From NCBI GenBank assembly GCA_944326455.1, contig CALVEA010000006.1, positions 1 through 64,000 of the forward strand: a stretch of 64,000 nt of DNA, given 5' to 3'. The notes beneath the pieces were generated by a model that was not told where the DNA came from, ran no database searches, and worked only from the letters and a program-made list of their open reading frames with translations. Below, one piece after another: positions 54,948 to 62,629 of the stretch. Made by a program: the position numbers and the translations under genes. This DNA comes from Candidatus Gastranaerophilales bacterium (GTDB taxonomy: Bacteria; Cyanobacteriota; Vampirovibrionia; Gastranaerophilales; Gastranaerophilaceae). Positions within the stretch are counted from its first letter, which is position 1, and each line of letters starts with the position of its first letter.

Positions 54948-55850
54948 ATGAAGAGAATGAATGTTATAATCTGCGGTCTTGGTGCGGTTGGACTTACTTA
55001 TGCTAACAAGTTCAAAGATGTTTCTAATCTAAAAATCCTTGTGGATAAAAAAAGATTAGAAAAGTTCAAAAAAAATAAACCGGTATTAAACGGTCAGGAA
55101 ATGGATTTTGACTATATCTTGCCGGACGGAAATTTTGATTGTGATTTAATAATCATATCCACTAAAGCTGACGGATTAAATTCTGCAATAGAAAATATCA
55201 AAAACTTTGTCAGAGAAAAAACAATTATTCTTTCGCTTTTGAATGGAATTTCAAGCGAAGAAAAGATTGCAAATATTTATGGCAGGGATAAAGTTTTACA
55301 CTCATATTTTATCGGACACAGTGCGGTGAGAGTCGAAAATTCAGTAACACAGGACGGAGTCGGAAAAATTGTTTTCGGCTCTCCTTATAGAGAAAACAAG
55401 GCTAAAGTTGAATTATTGAAAGAATTTCTAACCGAATCCGGAATAGATTTTGATACTCCTGATGACATTATTTATTCAATGTGGTTAAAATTCACTTTGA
55501 ATATTTTTTCTAATCAAAGTTCCGCAATTTTAAACATGACATTCGGAGAGATGAAACATTCTCCAAAATTTATTGAGTTTGTTAAAAAGATTATAGAAGA
55601 AGTAAAAAATATTGCACAGGCTTGGGGAGTGAATAATTTAGAAAACCTTGAATCGGATTCTCTTAAGGCGCTCGCCGGCATGGTTGATGATGGGAAAACT
55701 TCTATGCATCAAGATATCCTTGCAGGGAGAAAAACCGAGGTTGAGATTTTCGGAGGTGAGATTATAAAACTCGGAGAAAAATATAAGATTCCAACTCCAT
55801 ATAATCAGGTTATGTATGATATGATAAAAATTTTGGAGGAAAAAGAATGA
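54948..55850 (+). CDS. panE: 2-dehydropantoate 2-reductase (ketopantoate reductase) family
   Basis: The 300-aa NADPH enzyme has the Rossmann motif VIICGLGAVGLTYA, LIIISTKADGLNSAI, LLNGISSEEKI and the C-terminal LKFTLNIFSNQSSAIL and SMHQDILAGRKTEVEIFGGEI motifs. It would supply pantoate for coenzyme A; other ApbA-family ketoacid reductases are possible. A second in-frame ATG at 54957 is less likely. It overlaps the next gene by 4 bp. Confidence 0.87.
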   Translation: MKRMNVIICGLGAVGLTYANKFKDVSNLKILVDKKRLEKFKKNKPVLNGQEMDFDYILPDGNFDCDLIIISTKADGLNSAIENIKNFVREKTIILSLLNGISSEEKIANIYGRDKVLHSYFIGHSAVRVENSVTQDGVGKIVFGSPYRENKAKVELLKEFLTESGIDFDTPDDIIYSMWLKFTLNIFSNQSSAILNMTFGEMKHSPKFIEFVKKIIEEVKNIAQAWGVNNLENLESDSLKALAGMVDDGKTSMHQDILAGRKTEVEIFGGEIIKLGEKYKIPTPYNQVMYDMIKILEEKE

Positions 55851-56518
55851 ATATAGCTTTTATTCCGGCAAGAGGCGGAAGCAAATCCATTCCTCTGAAA
55901 AATATAAAAGAAATTAACGGAAAACCGCTTATTTATTGGACTTCAAAAGCGGCAGAAGATGCAAAGTGTATAGATAAAATAATTATTGCAACCGAAAATG
56001 AAAAGATTAAAGAAACTGTTTTGAATTTCGGGTTTAAAAAATTGGAAGTCTATGACAGAGACCCGGAAAATGCACGGGATGAATCTTCAACTGAAAGTGT
56101 AATGACAGAATATATTAAAAAATCGGACTTGAATCCTGAGGATAATTTTTTCTTGATTCAAGCGACATCTCCCCTGCTAAAGTCCGAATACATTGATGAA
56201 ATGTATGAAGAGTATATTAAATCCGGCTCTGATTCAATATTTTCCGGAGTCAGAGAGAAACAATTCCACTGGATAGAAACCCCTCAAGGAGTCAATCCGA
56301 TAAATTACGACTACCGCAATCGCCCAAGAAGGCAGGAGTTTCGGGGAATTATAGCAGAAAACGGCGCCTGCTATATTAATAAGGTCAAAAATATCTTAAG
56401 AGATAATTGCAGACTCTCCGGAAAAATCACGGTTTACGAGATGCCCCCGCAAACCGGATTTGAAATTGATGAAGAATCCGACTGGATTATTGTTGAACAA
56501 TTAATGCTTAGAACTTAA
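55847..56518 (+). CDS. CMP-sugar (acylneuraminate-type) cytidylyltransferase
   Basis: The 223-aa protein has FIPARGGSKSIPLKNIKEINGKPLI, the CTP-binding start, then FLIQATSPLLKSEYIDEM and FEIDEESDWIIVEQL. It activates a nonulosonic acid such as sialic, legionaminic or pseudaminic acid with CMP. No synthase gene is nearby, so the sugar is unknown. GGAGG precedes the ATG. Its end overlaps the AsmA-like gene by 11 bp. Confidence 0.9.
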   Translation: MNIAFIPARGGSKSIPLKNIKEINGKPLIYWTSKAAEDAKCIDKIIIATENEKIKETVLNFGFKKLEVYDRDPENARDESSTESVMTEYIKKSDLNPEDNFFLIQATSPLLKSEYIDEMYEEYIKSGSDSIFSGVREKQFHWIETPQGVNPINYDYRNRPRRQEFRGIIAENGACYINKVKNILRDNCRLSGKITVYEMPPQTGFEIDEESDWIIVEQLMLRT

Positions 56519-59510
56519 ACAGATTCTTGAGTTCTTGAGCAGACTGTTTAAGCGCATCTTTTTGAGAAGATACGACATCTTTTACACTCTGAACATTTTC
56601 GCCCATGCCGGTTTTCAGTGTGTTTAAGGCTTCTTTCACATCAACCTTAACTTCTGCCGGTTCGAGCGCTGACGTATCAACTTTAGTCAGCCATTTGAAA
56701 GATTTAACAGAAGCCGGATTTGTGATTCCGCCATTAAATACGACTTTAAAGTCTTTGTAACTTGTGCTTCCGCTTGAGAGCGAAGGTATTGCAGCCGTAT
56801 TTTCACTCTTAGGGTCAGAGGTTAAATTCTTGACAAGGGAAGAAGTCAGGTTTCCGAGTTTTGGAATAAATGACAGCAGTTTGTCTGCCGATAAATCCCC
56901 TAAAGGTCCCAAGAGAGCTACGACAGAAGAATCCAATCTCCCCAATATATTTACATTTGTATTTCCGTTAATCAGATTGTATTTACCTTTAACATAATAA
57001 GCAAGTGTCGGACCGGAGCTTTTTATTTCATTGAGTTCTGCCCAGCCGTTTTTGAAACTCAGATTCCCGGAAATATAAGAGAATTTAGCGGTGTCCTTGA
57101 TTCCGGCAAGAGATGAGATTGAAGAAACTGCAGCTTTCAAGACCCCGTTTGAAATAATATTAGCGGCGCCGAACAAGTTCTCTATACGACCGATTGTTCC
57201 GAAAGAACCGTTTTCTACTTTGAAAGTCAGGTTTCCGCCCAATGATTTCATCATCTCGTTATAATCAGTAACAGTAAGGGTTAGTTTTGTATTAAACCCA
57301 AGAGTTCCGGTAAGAGCATTTTTGATTCCGGCAGCACCACGGACGGCTTTTTCGGCATTCATATTTTCGCCGGAAAAATCAACCGTTGTTCCGGCGTTTG
57401 AAATATTATAAATAATATTTCCGTTAATTGTTCCGTCAAAAGCTGTTCCGGTTAAATTTTTCAGGTAAAAATCATTACCTTTTAATGAGAAATCAGAGGT
57501 AATATTTTCTGCTTCAATTCCTCCGGAGGTGAACTTGGAAACAGTTGCTTTCCCGTTTAGAATTGAGCCGTTAAGATTAGCTGTCAGATTTTCCATTGTA
57601 ACAGGGATTTCCGGAATATTAAGAGACGGAACATTGACTCCGCCCGATAATTGAGGGTTCATCATATTTCCGGTAATATTAATTTTTCCGTTAAAAGACA
57701 TTTTGGATTTGTCAAACATCGGAACAATAATTTCTGATGAAGCAGGAACATCATAGACAAGGTTCAAATCCTGTTTAGCAAGGTTAATATCTCCTTTAAG
57801 GGTTGATTTTATATCTCCTGTCGTTACAAAATCCAGAACCATTTTTTGTGCAAGATAATCAATAATTTTACCTGAAACATTGAATTTAATCTTATCCACA
57901 AAAACAGGAGTGTTCGGGATTTGAATATCTTTTTCGCCTATAATAGCTTCGGCTTTCGGAATAGAAAGAAACGCCATAGGGAATTTAAAGTTATTCAAAG
58001 TTACTTTTGCTTCCGGCTTAATCTTGTCTAATCTGCCCTTAATTGAGGCGTGCAAATCTGCTGTTCCTGAAACATTGTTGTTTTTAAGCAGAGCTGCCTG
58101 ACCTGCTGCAACAATAAGTCCTCTTACGGATAAATTATCTCCCGTGAGGTGTAAGTCTGCCTGAGCATTCTTATCAATTATGCCGTAGAATTTTAAAGGC
58201 TGGTTAAAAATAGAAAAGCCTATATTTTTAATATTGATATTATTATTTTCAAGTGCTACATCGGCGTTAATCTTATCAATAGTTATATCATATAGCCCGT
58301 ATCTTACTTTTGCAGCCGGAACTTTTATATAACCGTTTGAATTTACCTGCTTAAGATCTGATTTAATATTAAAGTCCGCATTAACAGAACCGTTTGCACT
58401 TAAGGTTTCCAAATCCTTTATTCCGAAAGATTCTGCCGCTACTTTTACTATTTTCATTACATTGGTTAATTCAAGCAGGGATTTTATATTAATATCAATA
58501 TCAGGCTTATCTCCTGTTTTAACAGAACCCTTAACAGAAGTGGTTTCGCCTTTTGCTGTATAGATTAGAGAATCTATATCAATATTCTCACCTTTAAAAA
58601 ACATTTCTGCAGTACTTGCAGGAAGAGGTTCGCTTCCTATTAGTACGGAAATATTATCAAGTTTTAAATATCCGTCTCTTGAATGCTTGGTGAGTTTTAA
58701 ATTAGTATCAAGAGAAGCGGTAATCTTATTTTTGTAAATAGAATTCAAAATATTATAAATATTAACCGGTGCAGATTCTTTTTTAGTTTTTGCTTCAGCA
58801 GGTTCAGGATTGAAAACCAGCTCATTCAAATCCATATCCGGCATAATTTTGTTATTTAAATCAGCTTTGAACTTGAACTGCTCAACTCCGCCAAGGGTCA
58901 TATTTCCTGAGGTGCTGACTTTTATTCCCTTATTCAGAATAAAATCTGTAATATTAGTTTCTCCGGCAGTAATTCTGAAAATTTTATCAGATTCAAGAGC
59001 AAGACTCATTCCGCCCACTCTTATATCAGGAAGATGGTTGGATAATTTAAACCCGAAAGGTAAAACAAAAGGTTCTGACTGAACTTGTTCTGTGCTATCA
59101 GTTTTTGGTTCCTGAGCAGGGAAATACTTTTCTATTTCAAAACTGCCGTCTTTATTTAATCCTAATGTAATATCAACTCTGTTCAGTTTGACAAGGTCAA
59201 CCCTTATTTTTCTTGCAAACAGCGGAAGAAGTGACATTTTCACCTGAAAATCATCAGCGTTGAGGATTTGTTTCCCTTCAGGTGTCAATACAGCAAACCT
59301 TCCAACCCGTAAACCTGCCGTAAGCTTTGGTGTTGTTACTATTCTAAGGTTCTCGATTTCCGTACTCAAGCCGGTTGCTTTTGTTATCTCTTCCTTGATT
59401 GCCGGAAGATAAGATTTAGCAATCGGAGTTATTATAAACGGAAGTATTAAAAATGATACATAGATAAATAAAATAAAAATACCAAGACCAATACAGATTT
59501 TTTTTAGCAT
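56508..59510 (-). CDS. AsmA/TamB-like envelope protein
   Basis: ATG 59510 (1000 aa) with GAGGTG upstream is chosen over a GTG 6 nt earlier. One membrane segment lies at about 4-26, followed by a very long, beta-rich, Asn/Gly/Ser repeat-like region with many LxGxI and NGxxxxxN strands. The layout matches AsmA-type bridge proteins, which span the periplasm and move phospholipids to the outer membrane. It implies a two-membrane envelope. Confidence 0.85.
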   Translation of the reverse strand: MLKKICIGLGIFILFIYVSFLILPFIITPIAKSYLPAIKEEITKATGLSTEIENLRIVTTPKLTAGLRVGRFAVLTPEGKQILNADDFQVKMSLLPLFARKIRVDLVKLNRVDITLGLNKDGSFEIEKYFPAQEPKTDSTEQVQSEPFVLPFGFKLSNHLPDIRVGGMSLALESDKIFRITAGETNITDFILNKGIKVSTSGNMTLGGVEQFKFKADLNNKIMPDMDLNELVFNPEPAEAKTKKESAPVNIYNILNSIYKNKITASLDTNLKLTKHSRDGYLKLDNISVLIGSEPLPASTAEMFFKGENIDIDSLIYTAKGETTSVKGSVKTGDKPDIDINIKSLLELTNVMKIVKVAAESFGIKDLETLSANGSVNADFNIKSDLKQVNSNGYIKVPAAKVRYGLYDITIDKINADVALENNNINIKNIGFSIFNQPLKFYGIIDKNAQADLHLTGDNLSVRGLIVAAGQAALLKNNNVSGTADLHASIKGRLDKIKPEAKVTLNNFKFPMAFLSIPKAEAIIGEKDIQIPNTPVFVDKIKFNVSGKIIDYLAQKMVLDFVTTGDIKSTLKGDINLAKQDLNLVYDVPASSEIIVPMFDKSKMSFNGKINITGNMMNPQLSGGVNVPSLNIPEIPVTMENLTANLNGSILNGKATVSKFTSGGIEAENITSDFSLKGNDFYLKNLTGTAFDGTINGNIIYNISNAGTTVDFSGENMNAEKAVRGAAGIKNALTGTLGFNTKLTLTVTDYNEMMKSLGGNLTFKVENGSFGTIGRIENLFGAANIISNGVLKAAVSSISSLAGIKDTAKFSYISGNLSFKNGWAELNEIKSSGPTLAYYVKGKYNLINGNTNVNILGRLDSSVVALLGPLGDLSADKLLSFIPKLGNLTSSLVKNLTSDPKSENTAAIPSLSSGSTSYKDFKVVFNGGITNPASVKSFKWLTKVDTSALEPAEVKVDVKEALNTLKTGMGENVQSVKDVVSSQKDALKQSAQELKNLFKF

Positions 59511-59654
59511 ACTCACCTCTTTTTTTTAAATCTTATTTTAAATTAAAAATAAGATTTAAAAATCATCCGAAAGAATAAAATTGGAAATATCAAAAGCAGA
59601 AGAAAGAAAGGTGTTTTTATCCCGAACCGTTATGCGCTGGAGAGAGAACAACTT

Positions 59655-59717
59655 CTTATTCACTTATTGACTTAGTCACCTAATCACTTAATTTCTATTC
59701 ACTAGTCACTTCACTAC
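59655..59717 (+). repeat. Octamer-like repeat array 1
   Basis: Imperfect TCACTTA(A/G)T-type units in AT-rich intergenic DNA. Confidence 0.6.
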
Positions 59718-59749
59718 AAGCCGGAAGGGGAAGTGTAAAAAAGGGTGTC

Positions 59750-59771
59750 ATTCCGGGCTCCGACCCGGAAT
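59750..59771. repeat. Hairpin ATTCCGGG-CTCCGA-CCCGGAAT
   Basis: An 8-bp GC-rich stem of the kind found in dispersed intergenic repeats; no T-tract. Confidence 0.5.
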
Positions 59772-59929
59772 CTATCAATGTTTATTTTGAATTGTGTTAA
59801 ACTACTCCTTCCCTAGTTAGGACACTACTGTCCAGGATAATTTTGTATAAAAAACTGAAAAATGAGTAATGATATATGTTGTAACCAGAAGAAAGACAAA
59901 AGAGACAGTAAACTAAAATGTCATCCCGA

Positions 59930-60087
59930 ACTCGTTTCGGGATCTTACCGGAAAACAAGTATAACGCCAAGTTGGTAAGATGCTGAATCAAGTTCAGCAT
60001 GACAAAATAATTTATCATGGACAGTAATGGAACTCGTTTCAGGATCTTGCCAGAAAACAAGTATAACGCCAAATTGGTAAGATGCTG
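59930..60087. repeat. 56-bp direct repeat (59930-59985 and 60032-60087)
   Basis: Both copies run from ACTCGTTTCRGGATCTT to GGTAAGATGCTG with four or so differences. The first is followed by the hairpin TGCTGAA-TCAAG-TTCAGCA. Similar intergenic units occur in many bacteria. Confidence 0.7.
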
Positions 60088-60175
60088 GAAGGGGTAAATA
60101 TAAGTTAGTAGGCTTGACCAACAAGATATTCCGCTTGGGGTAAAGAGTTCATGGTGACGAGTTATTCTAAAGGCT

Positions 60176-60240
60176 TATTCTCTTATTTACTTATTAACTT
60201 ATTCACTTAATCACTCAGTCACTCAGTCACTTAGTCACTA
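60176..60240 (+). repeat. Octamer repeat array 2
   Basis: Units TCACTCAG, TCACTCAG, TCACTTAG repeat with an 8-bp period after a TTATTTACTTATTAACTTATT lead-in. Confidence 0.75.
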
Positions 60241-60251
60241 TCTACAACCGA

Positions 60252-60288
60252 CACCCACCTCAATCCTCCCTCACAAGGGAGGAAGATT
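60252..60288 (+). repeat. 37-bp dispersed repeat, copy 2
   Basis: Identical to 35753-35789, same orientation. Confidence 0.7.
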
Positions 60289-60329
60289 ATTTATCCTGGA
60301 CAGTTGTGCCCAAATTGGGGAGGGGGAAA

Positions 60330-60450
60330 GGCTTATTCTCTTATTTACTTATTAACTTATTCACCTAATCACTTAGTCACTCAGTCACTTAATCACTTAG
60401 TCACTTATTTACTTATTCACCTATTAACTCAGCCACCTATTCACTACCCA
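60330..60450 (+). repeat. Octamer repeat array 3
   Basis: The longest array: about 14 imperfect 8-bp units of TCACTTAG type with the same lead-in as array 2. The 61-codon frame through it is a repeat artefact. Confidence 0.75.
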
Positions 60451-60511
60451 CACTTGCTCAATAGAATTATGGATGTTAAAATAACTTAGCTACGTATCGG
60501 ACAATGAGAAA

Positions 60512-61027
60512 ATGGCAGATAAAATAATAATATTTTCAGGCAAACAATATTCAGGTAAAGACACGGCTGCAAAGATTCTTATGGAAGCCATGCCGGGATA
60601 TCGCCGTCTTGCGATGGGCGATATTATAAAACTTGAATATGCCAAAAAACATAATTTAACTTATGAAGAAATTGAAGCCAACAAGCCCAAATACAGACAA
60701 GGTCTAATCGACTTGGGTAATTGGGGGCGTGCTCAAAGTCCGGATTATTGGCTGGAAAAAATTATTTCTCAGCCCGGAAAAATCGTAGTTACTGATGTTA
60801 GAATCAAACACGAATACGAAGTTTTTAAATCCGCAGGGGCAATCGCTATCAGAATAGAAGCCTCAAGAGAAATCCGTGAGGCGCGCGGAGGTAAACTTAT
60901 CGGCGAGAACGATGTTACCGAAGTTGATCTTGATAATATTCAAGATTGGGATTTTCTAATCGACAATAACACGGATTACGAAACATTGAGAAAAAATGTT
61001 CTAAAAATTGTTTCACAAATTCATTAA
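60512..61027 (+). CDS. P-loop nucleotide (dNMP) kinase-like protein
   Basis: The 171-aa protein has Walker A FSGKQYSGKDTAAKIL (8-23), an LAMGDIIKLEYAKKH substrate helix and IVVTDVRIKHEYEVF, and ends with DFLIDNNTDYE. This is the pattern of phage-type deoxynucleoside monophosphate kinases and their phosphomevalonate-kinase relatives. The substrate is not certain. It lies just after a repeat array and overlaps the convergent membrane protein gene by 4 bp. Confidence 0.75.
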   Translation: MADKIIIFSGKQYSGKDTAAKILMEAMPGYRRLAMGDIIKLEYAKKHNLTYEEIEANKPKYRQGLIDLGNWGRAQSPDYWLEKIISQPGKIVVTDVRIKHEYEVFKSAGAIAIRIEASREIREARGGKLIGENDVTEVDLDNIQDWDFLIDNNTDYETLRKNVLKIVSQIH

Positions 61028-62520
61028 GCATTGAATACTACCTCCTTTGGATTAACTGTACTTACATTAATTTGCTGCGGAATTCCCTCTTTACTGTCTA
61101 CAGGGTTTGTTCCATTGTTAGTTCCCCGCATGTGCTGAGCAACATACTTCCCGGACTGAGAGCCTGCCGTACTTAGCAATGCACCAATGACCCATCCTGA
61201 TACCAAGCATTTTACACCCGGAACCAATCTCATTGCCAAAACGAGAGAAGAACCTAAGCCGGCAATGACAGGGAAGCCTACAGATAAAGCCCTAGAGGCT
61301 CTATCCTCTTTGGAATGAGCGGTTCCGACAGCTATTCCGCTTAAACCTAAACCCAGTATTGCGGATAAACCGTCTGAAAGCGCACTTCCAAGAACAAGGT
61401 CCCTCTTCTTATCAAAATATTCGGCACACTCGTCCCAATTTGATTTTCTTAACTTTTTAGTTGTTTTTGAAACAGATTTTTCCAGTATAGACCTCTCTTC
61501 CGGGGTTAATTTTGGTGCCAAAATATCAACAATATTTGTATAAAGCCCTTTATTATCAGCATTTCCGGCTATTTTATCAACAACGGCAGAACCGTCTTTG
61601 ATAAGAGCATCCTTTTTTTGTTTAAGAATATCTTCTGCCCAGAAAGACATATTGTCCCCAATATGGTTTTTCCACTGTTTTGGATTGTGTTTTTCAAACC
61701 CGCTCCAGAAAACTCCAAAACGTTTTGCGAAATCAGTTTCCAGATTTGCCATTAACTCTTCCTGTTTATTGAGGCGTGAAACGGTATTAGCCTCAGAGAA
61801 ATATTTCTTGACCGCAGAAATCTCGTTTAATTTTTCTGTTACAAGCCTTTTCTCTTCCGGAGAAAGCCTTTCCATATAAAGTTTAATTATATCCTCAGTT
61901 TTATTCATTTTTTTCAACGCGTTATTATATCCGGATGTAACCGTACTTCTGGAAACTTTATCAAACCCCTTTGTAATTAATTCGCAAGGCTTTTTCATAA
62001 CGGTTGCGATAGCCGAGTGTATCGGCTTCCAGATTTTAAGCCAAACGCCGTCATCCGGCTTTTGCACCGCCTTTTTAGTAAGAAGATTTTGCAGCGCCAT
62101 ATCTTTCCCGGCATTGAATGTATTGGTAAAATTTAATGTCTTTAAGAGACCTTCGGACGTCTTTACTCCGGTGCTGTAAATTTTTCCCCAAAAAGTATTT
62201 TTCCCATTTTTTTCCAAACGAATTTTTGCTTTATTTTGCCATTCCTTAACACGAGTCATCAATCTTCCGGAAGACCTTGGGTTTAACAATGCCATAAAAG
62301 CTGAAACTACTACTACCGTGCTGCCTACAGCAATTGCGGTATTTCTGGTTTTCTTTTTCCTTTCATCCGTCGTATTTGGAGTCAATTTAGCTACTGAATC
62401 TTCAATAGTCTTTTGCACTACTTCAATAGGTTTTTCTAAAGGCGCAGAACTATCTATTGCCTTGAATTGAGGACGATATGCACAATTATTCAAATTATAG
62501 TAATAGTTATTACTAATCAT
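61024..62520 (-). CDS. Uncharacterised 498-aa membrane protein
   Basis: AAAGG precedes the ATG. The N-terminus (MISNNYYYNLNN...PQFKA) is polar; membrane segments lie near 66-84 and two to three near 390-455. The middle is helical and charged. I recognise no family. The short N-terminal FKA-type stretch resembles tails of other orphan proteins in this lineage; this is an impression only. Confidence 0.7.
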   Translation of the reverse strand: MISNNYYYNLNNCAYRPQFKAIDSSAPLEKPIEVVQKTIEDSVAKLTPNTTDERKKKTRNTAIAVGSTVVVVSAFMALLNPRSSGRLMTRVKEWQNKAKIRLEKNGKNTFWGKIYSTGVKTSEGLLKTLNFTNTFNAGKDMALQNLLTKKAVQKPDDGVWLKIWKPIHSAIATVMKKPCELITKGFDKVSRSTVTSGYNNALKKMNKTEDIIKLYMERLSPEEKRLVTEKLNEISAVKKYFSEANTVSRLNKQEELMANLETDFAKRFGVFWSGFEKHNPKQWKNHIGDNMSFWAEDILKQKKDALIKDGSAVVDKIAGNADNKGLYTNIVDILAPKLTPEERSILEKSVSKTTKKLRKSNWDECAEYFDKKRDLVLGSALSDGLSAILGLGLSGIAVGTAHSKEDRASRALSVGFPVIAGLGSSLVLAMRLVPGVKCLVSGWVIGALLSTAGSQSGKYVAQHMRGTNNGTNPVDSKEGIPQQINVSTVNPKEVVFNA

Positions 62521-62616
62521 TATTCAACCTTTGAAAAACCTGTCTACATTATTATAAAGTATTTTGCAAGCCAAAACTTGCTGCATTTTAAGTATTTCAT
62601 TAAGACATGTTACAGA

Positions 62617-62622
62617 TATAAT
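62617..62622 (+). promoter_or_regulatory. Leaderless -10 of the ClC gene
   Basis: TATAAT ends 7 nt before ATG 62630; no usable Shine-Dalgarno, -35 weak. Confidence 0.45.
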
Positions 62623-62629
62623 AATAGGT

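Larger units (their letters stand above)
59820..60311. repeat. 492-bp segment bounded by 21-bp inverted repeats
   Basis: GGACACTACTGTCCAGGATAA (59820-59840, here as 20 nt plus one) is inverted at 60291-60311 with two mismatches. A third, partial copy (TTATCATGGACAGT) lies at 60012-60025. The inside holds repeats and no credible gene. It may be a decayed non-autonomous element; no target duplication is clear. Confidence 0.5.

Noticed and set aside
59797..60072. Minus-strand 91-codon frame with MLNLIQHL and GKIPKRVRDDI-like peptides
   Set aside because: It is a translation of the 56-bp intergenic direct repeat; such peptides recur as artefacts in many genomes, and there is no ribosome binding site.
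60176..60450. CRISPR array
   Set aside because: The repeat unit is only 8 bp with no distinct spacers, and no cas genes are present.
60304..60489. Plus-strand 61-codon frame of NHLVTQSL-type repeats
   Set aside because: It is the octamer array read in frame; the periodicity is at 8 bp, not 3.
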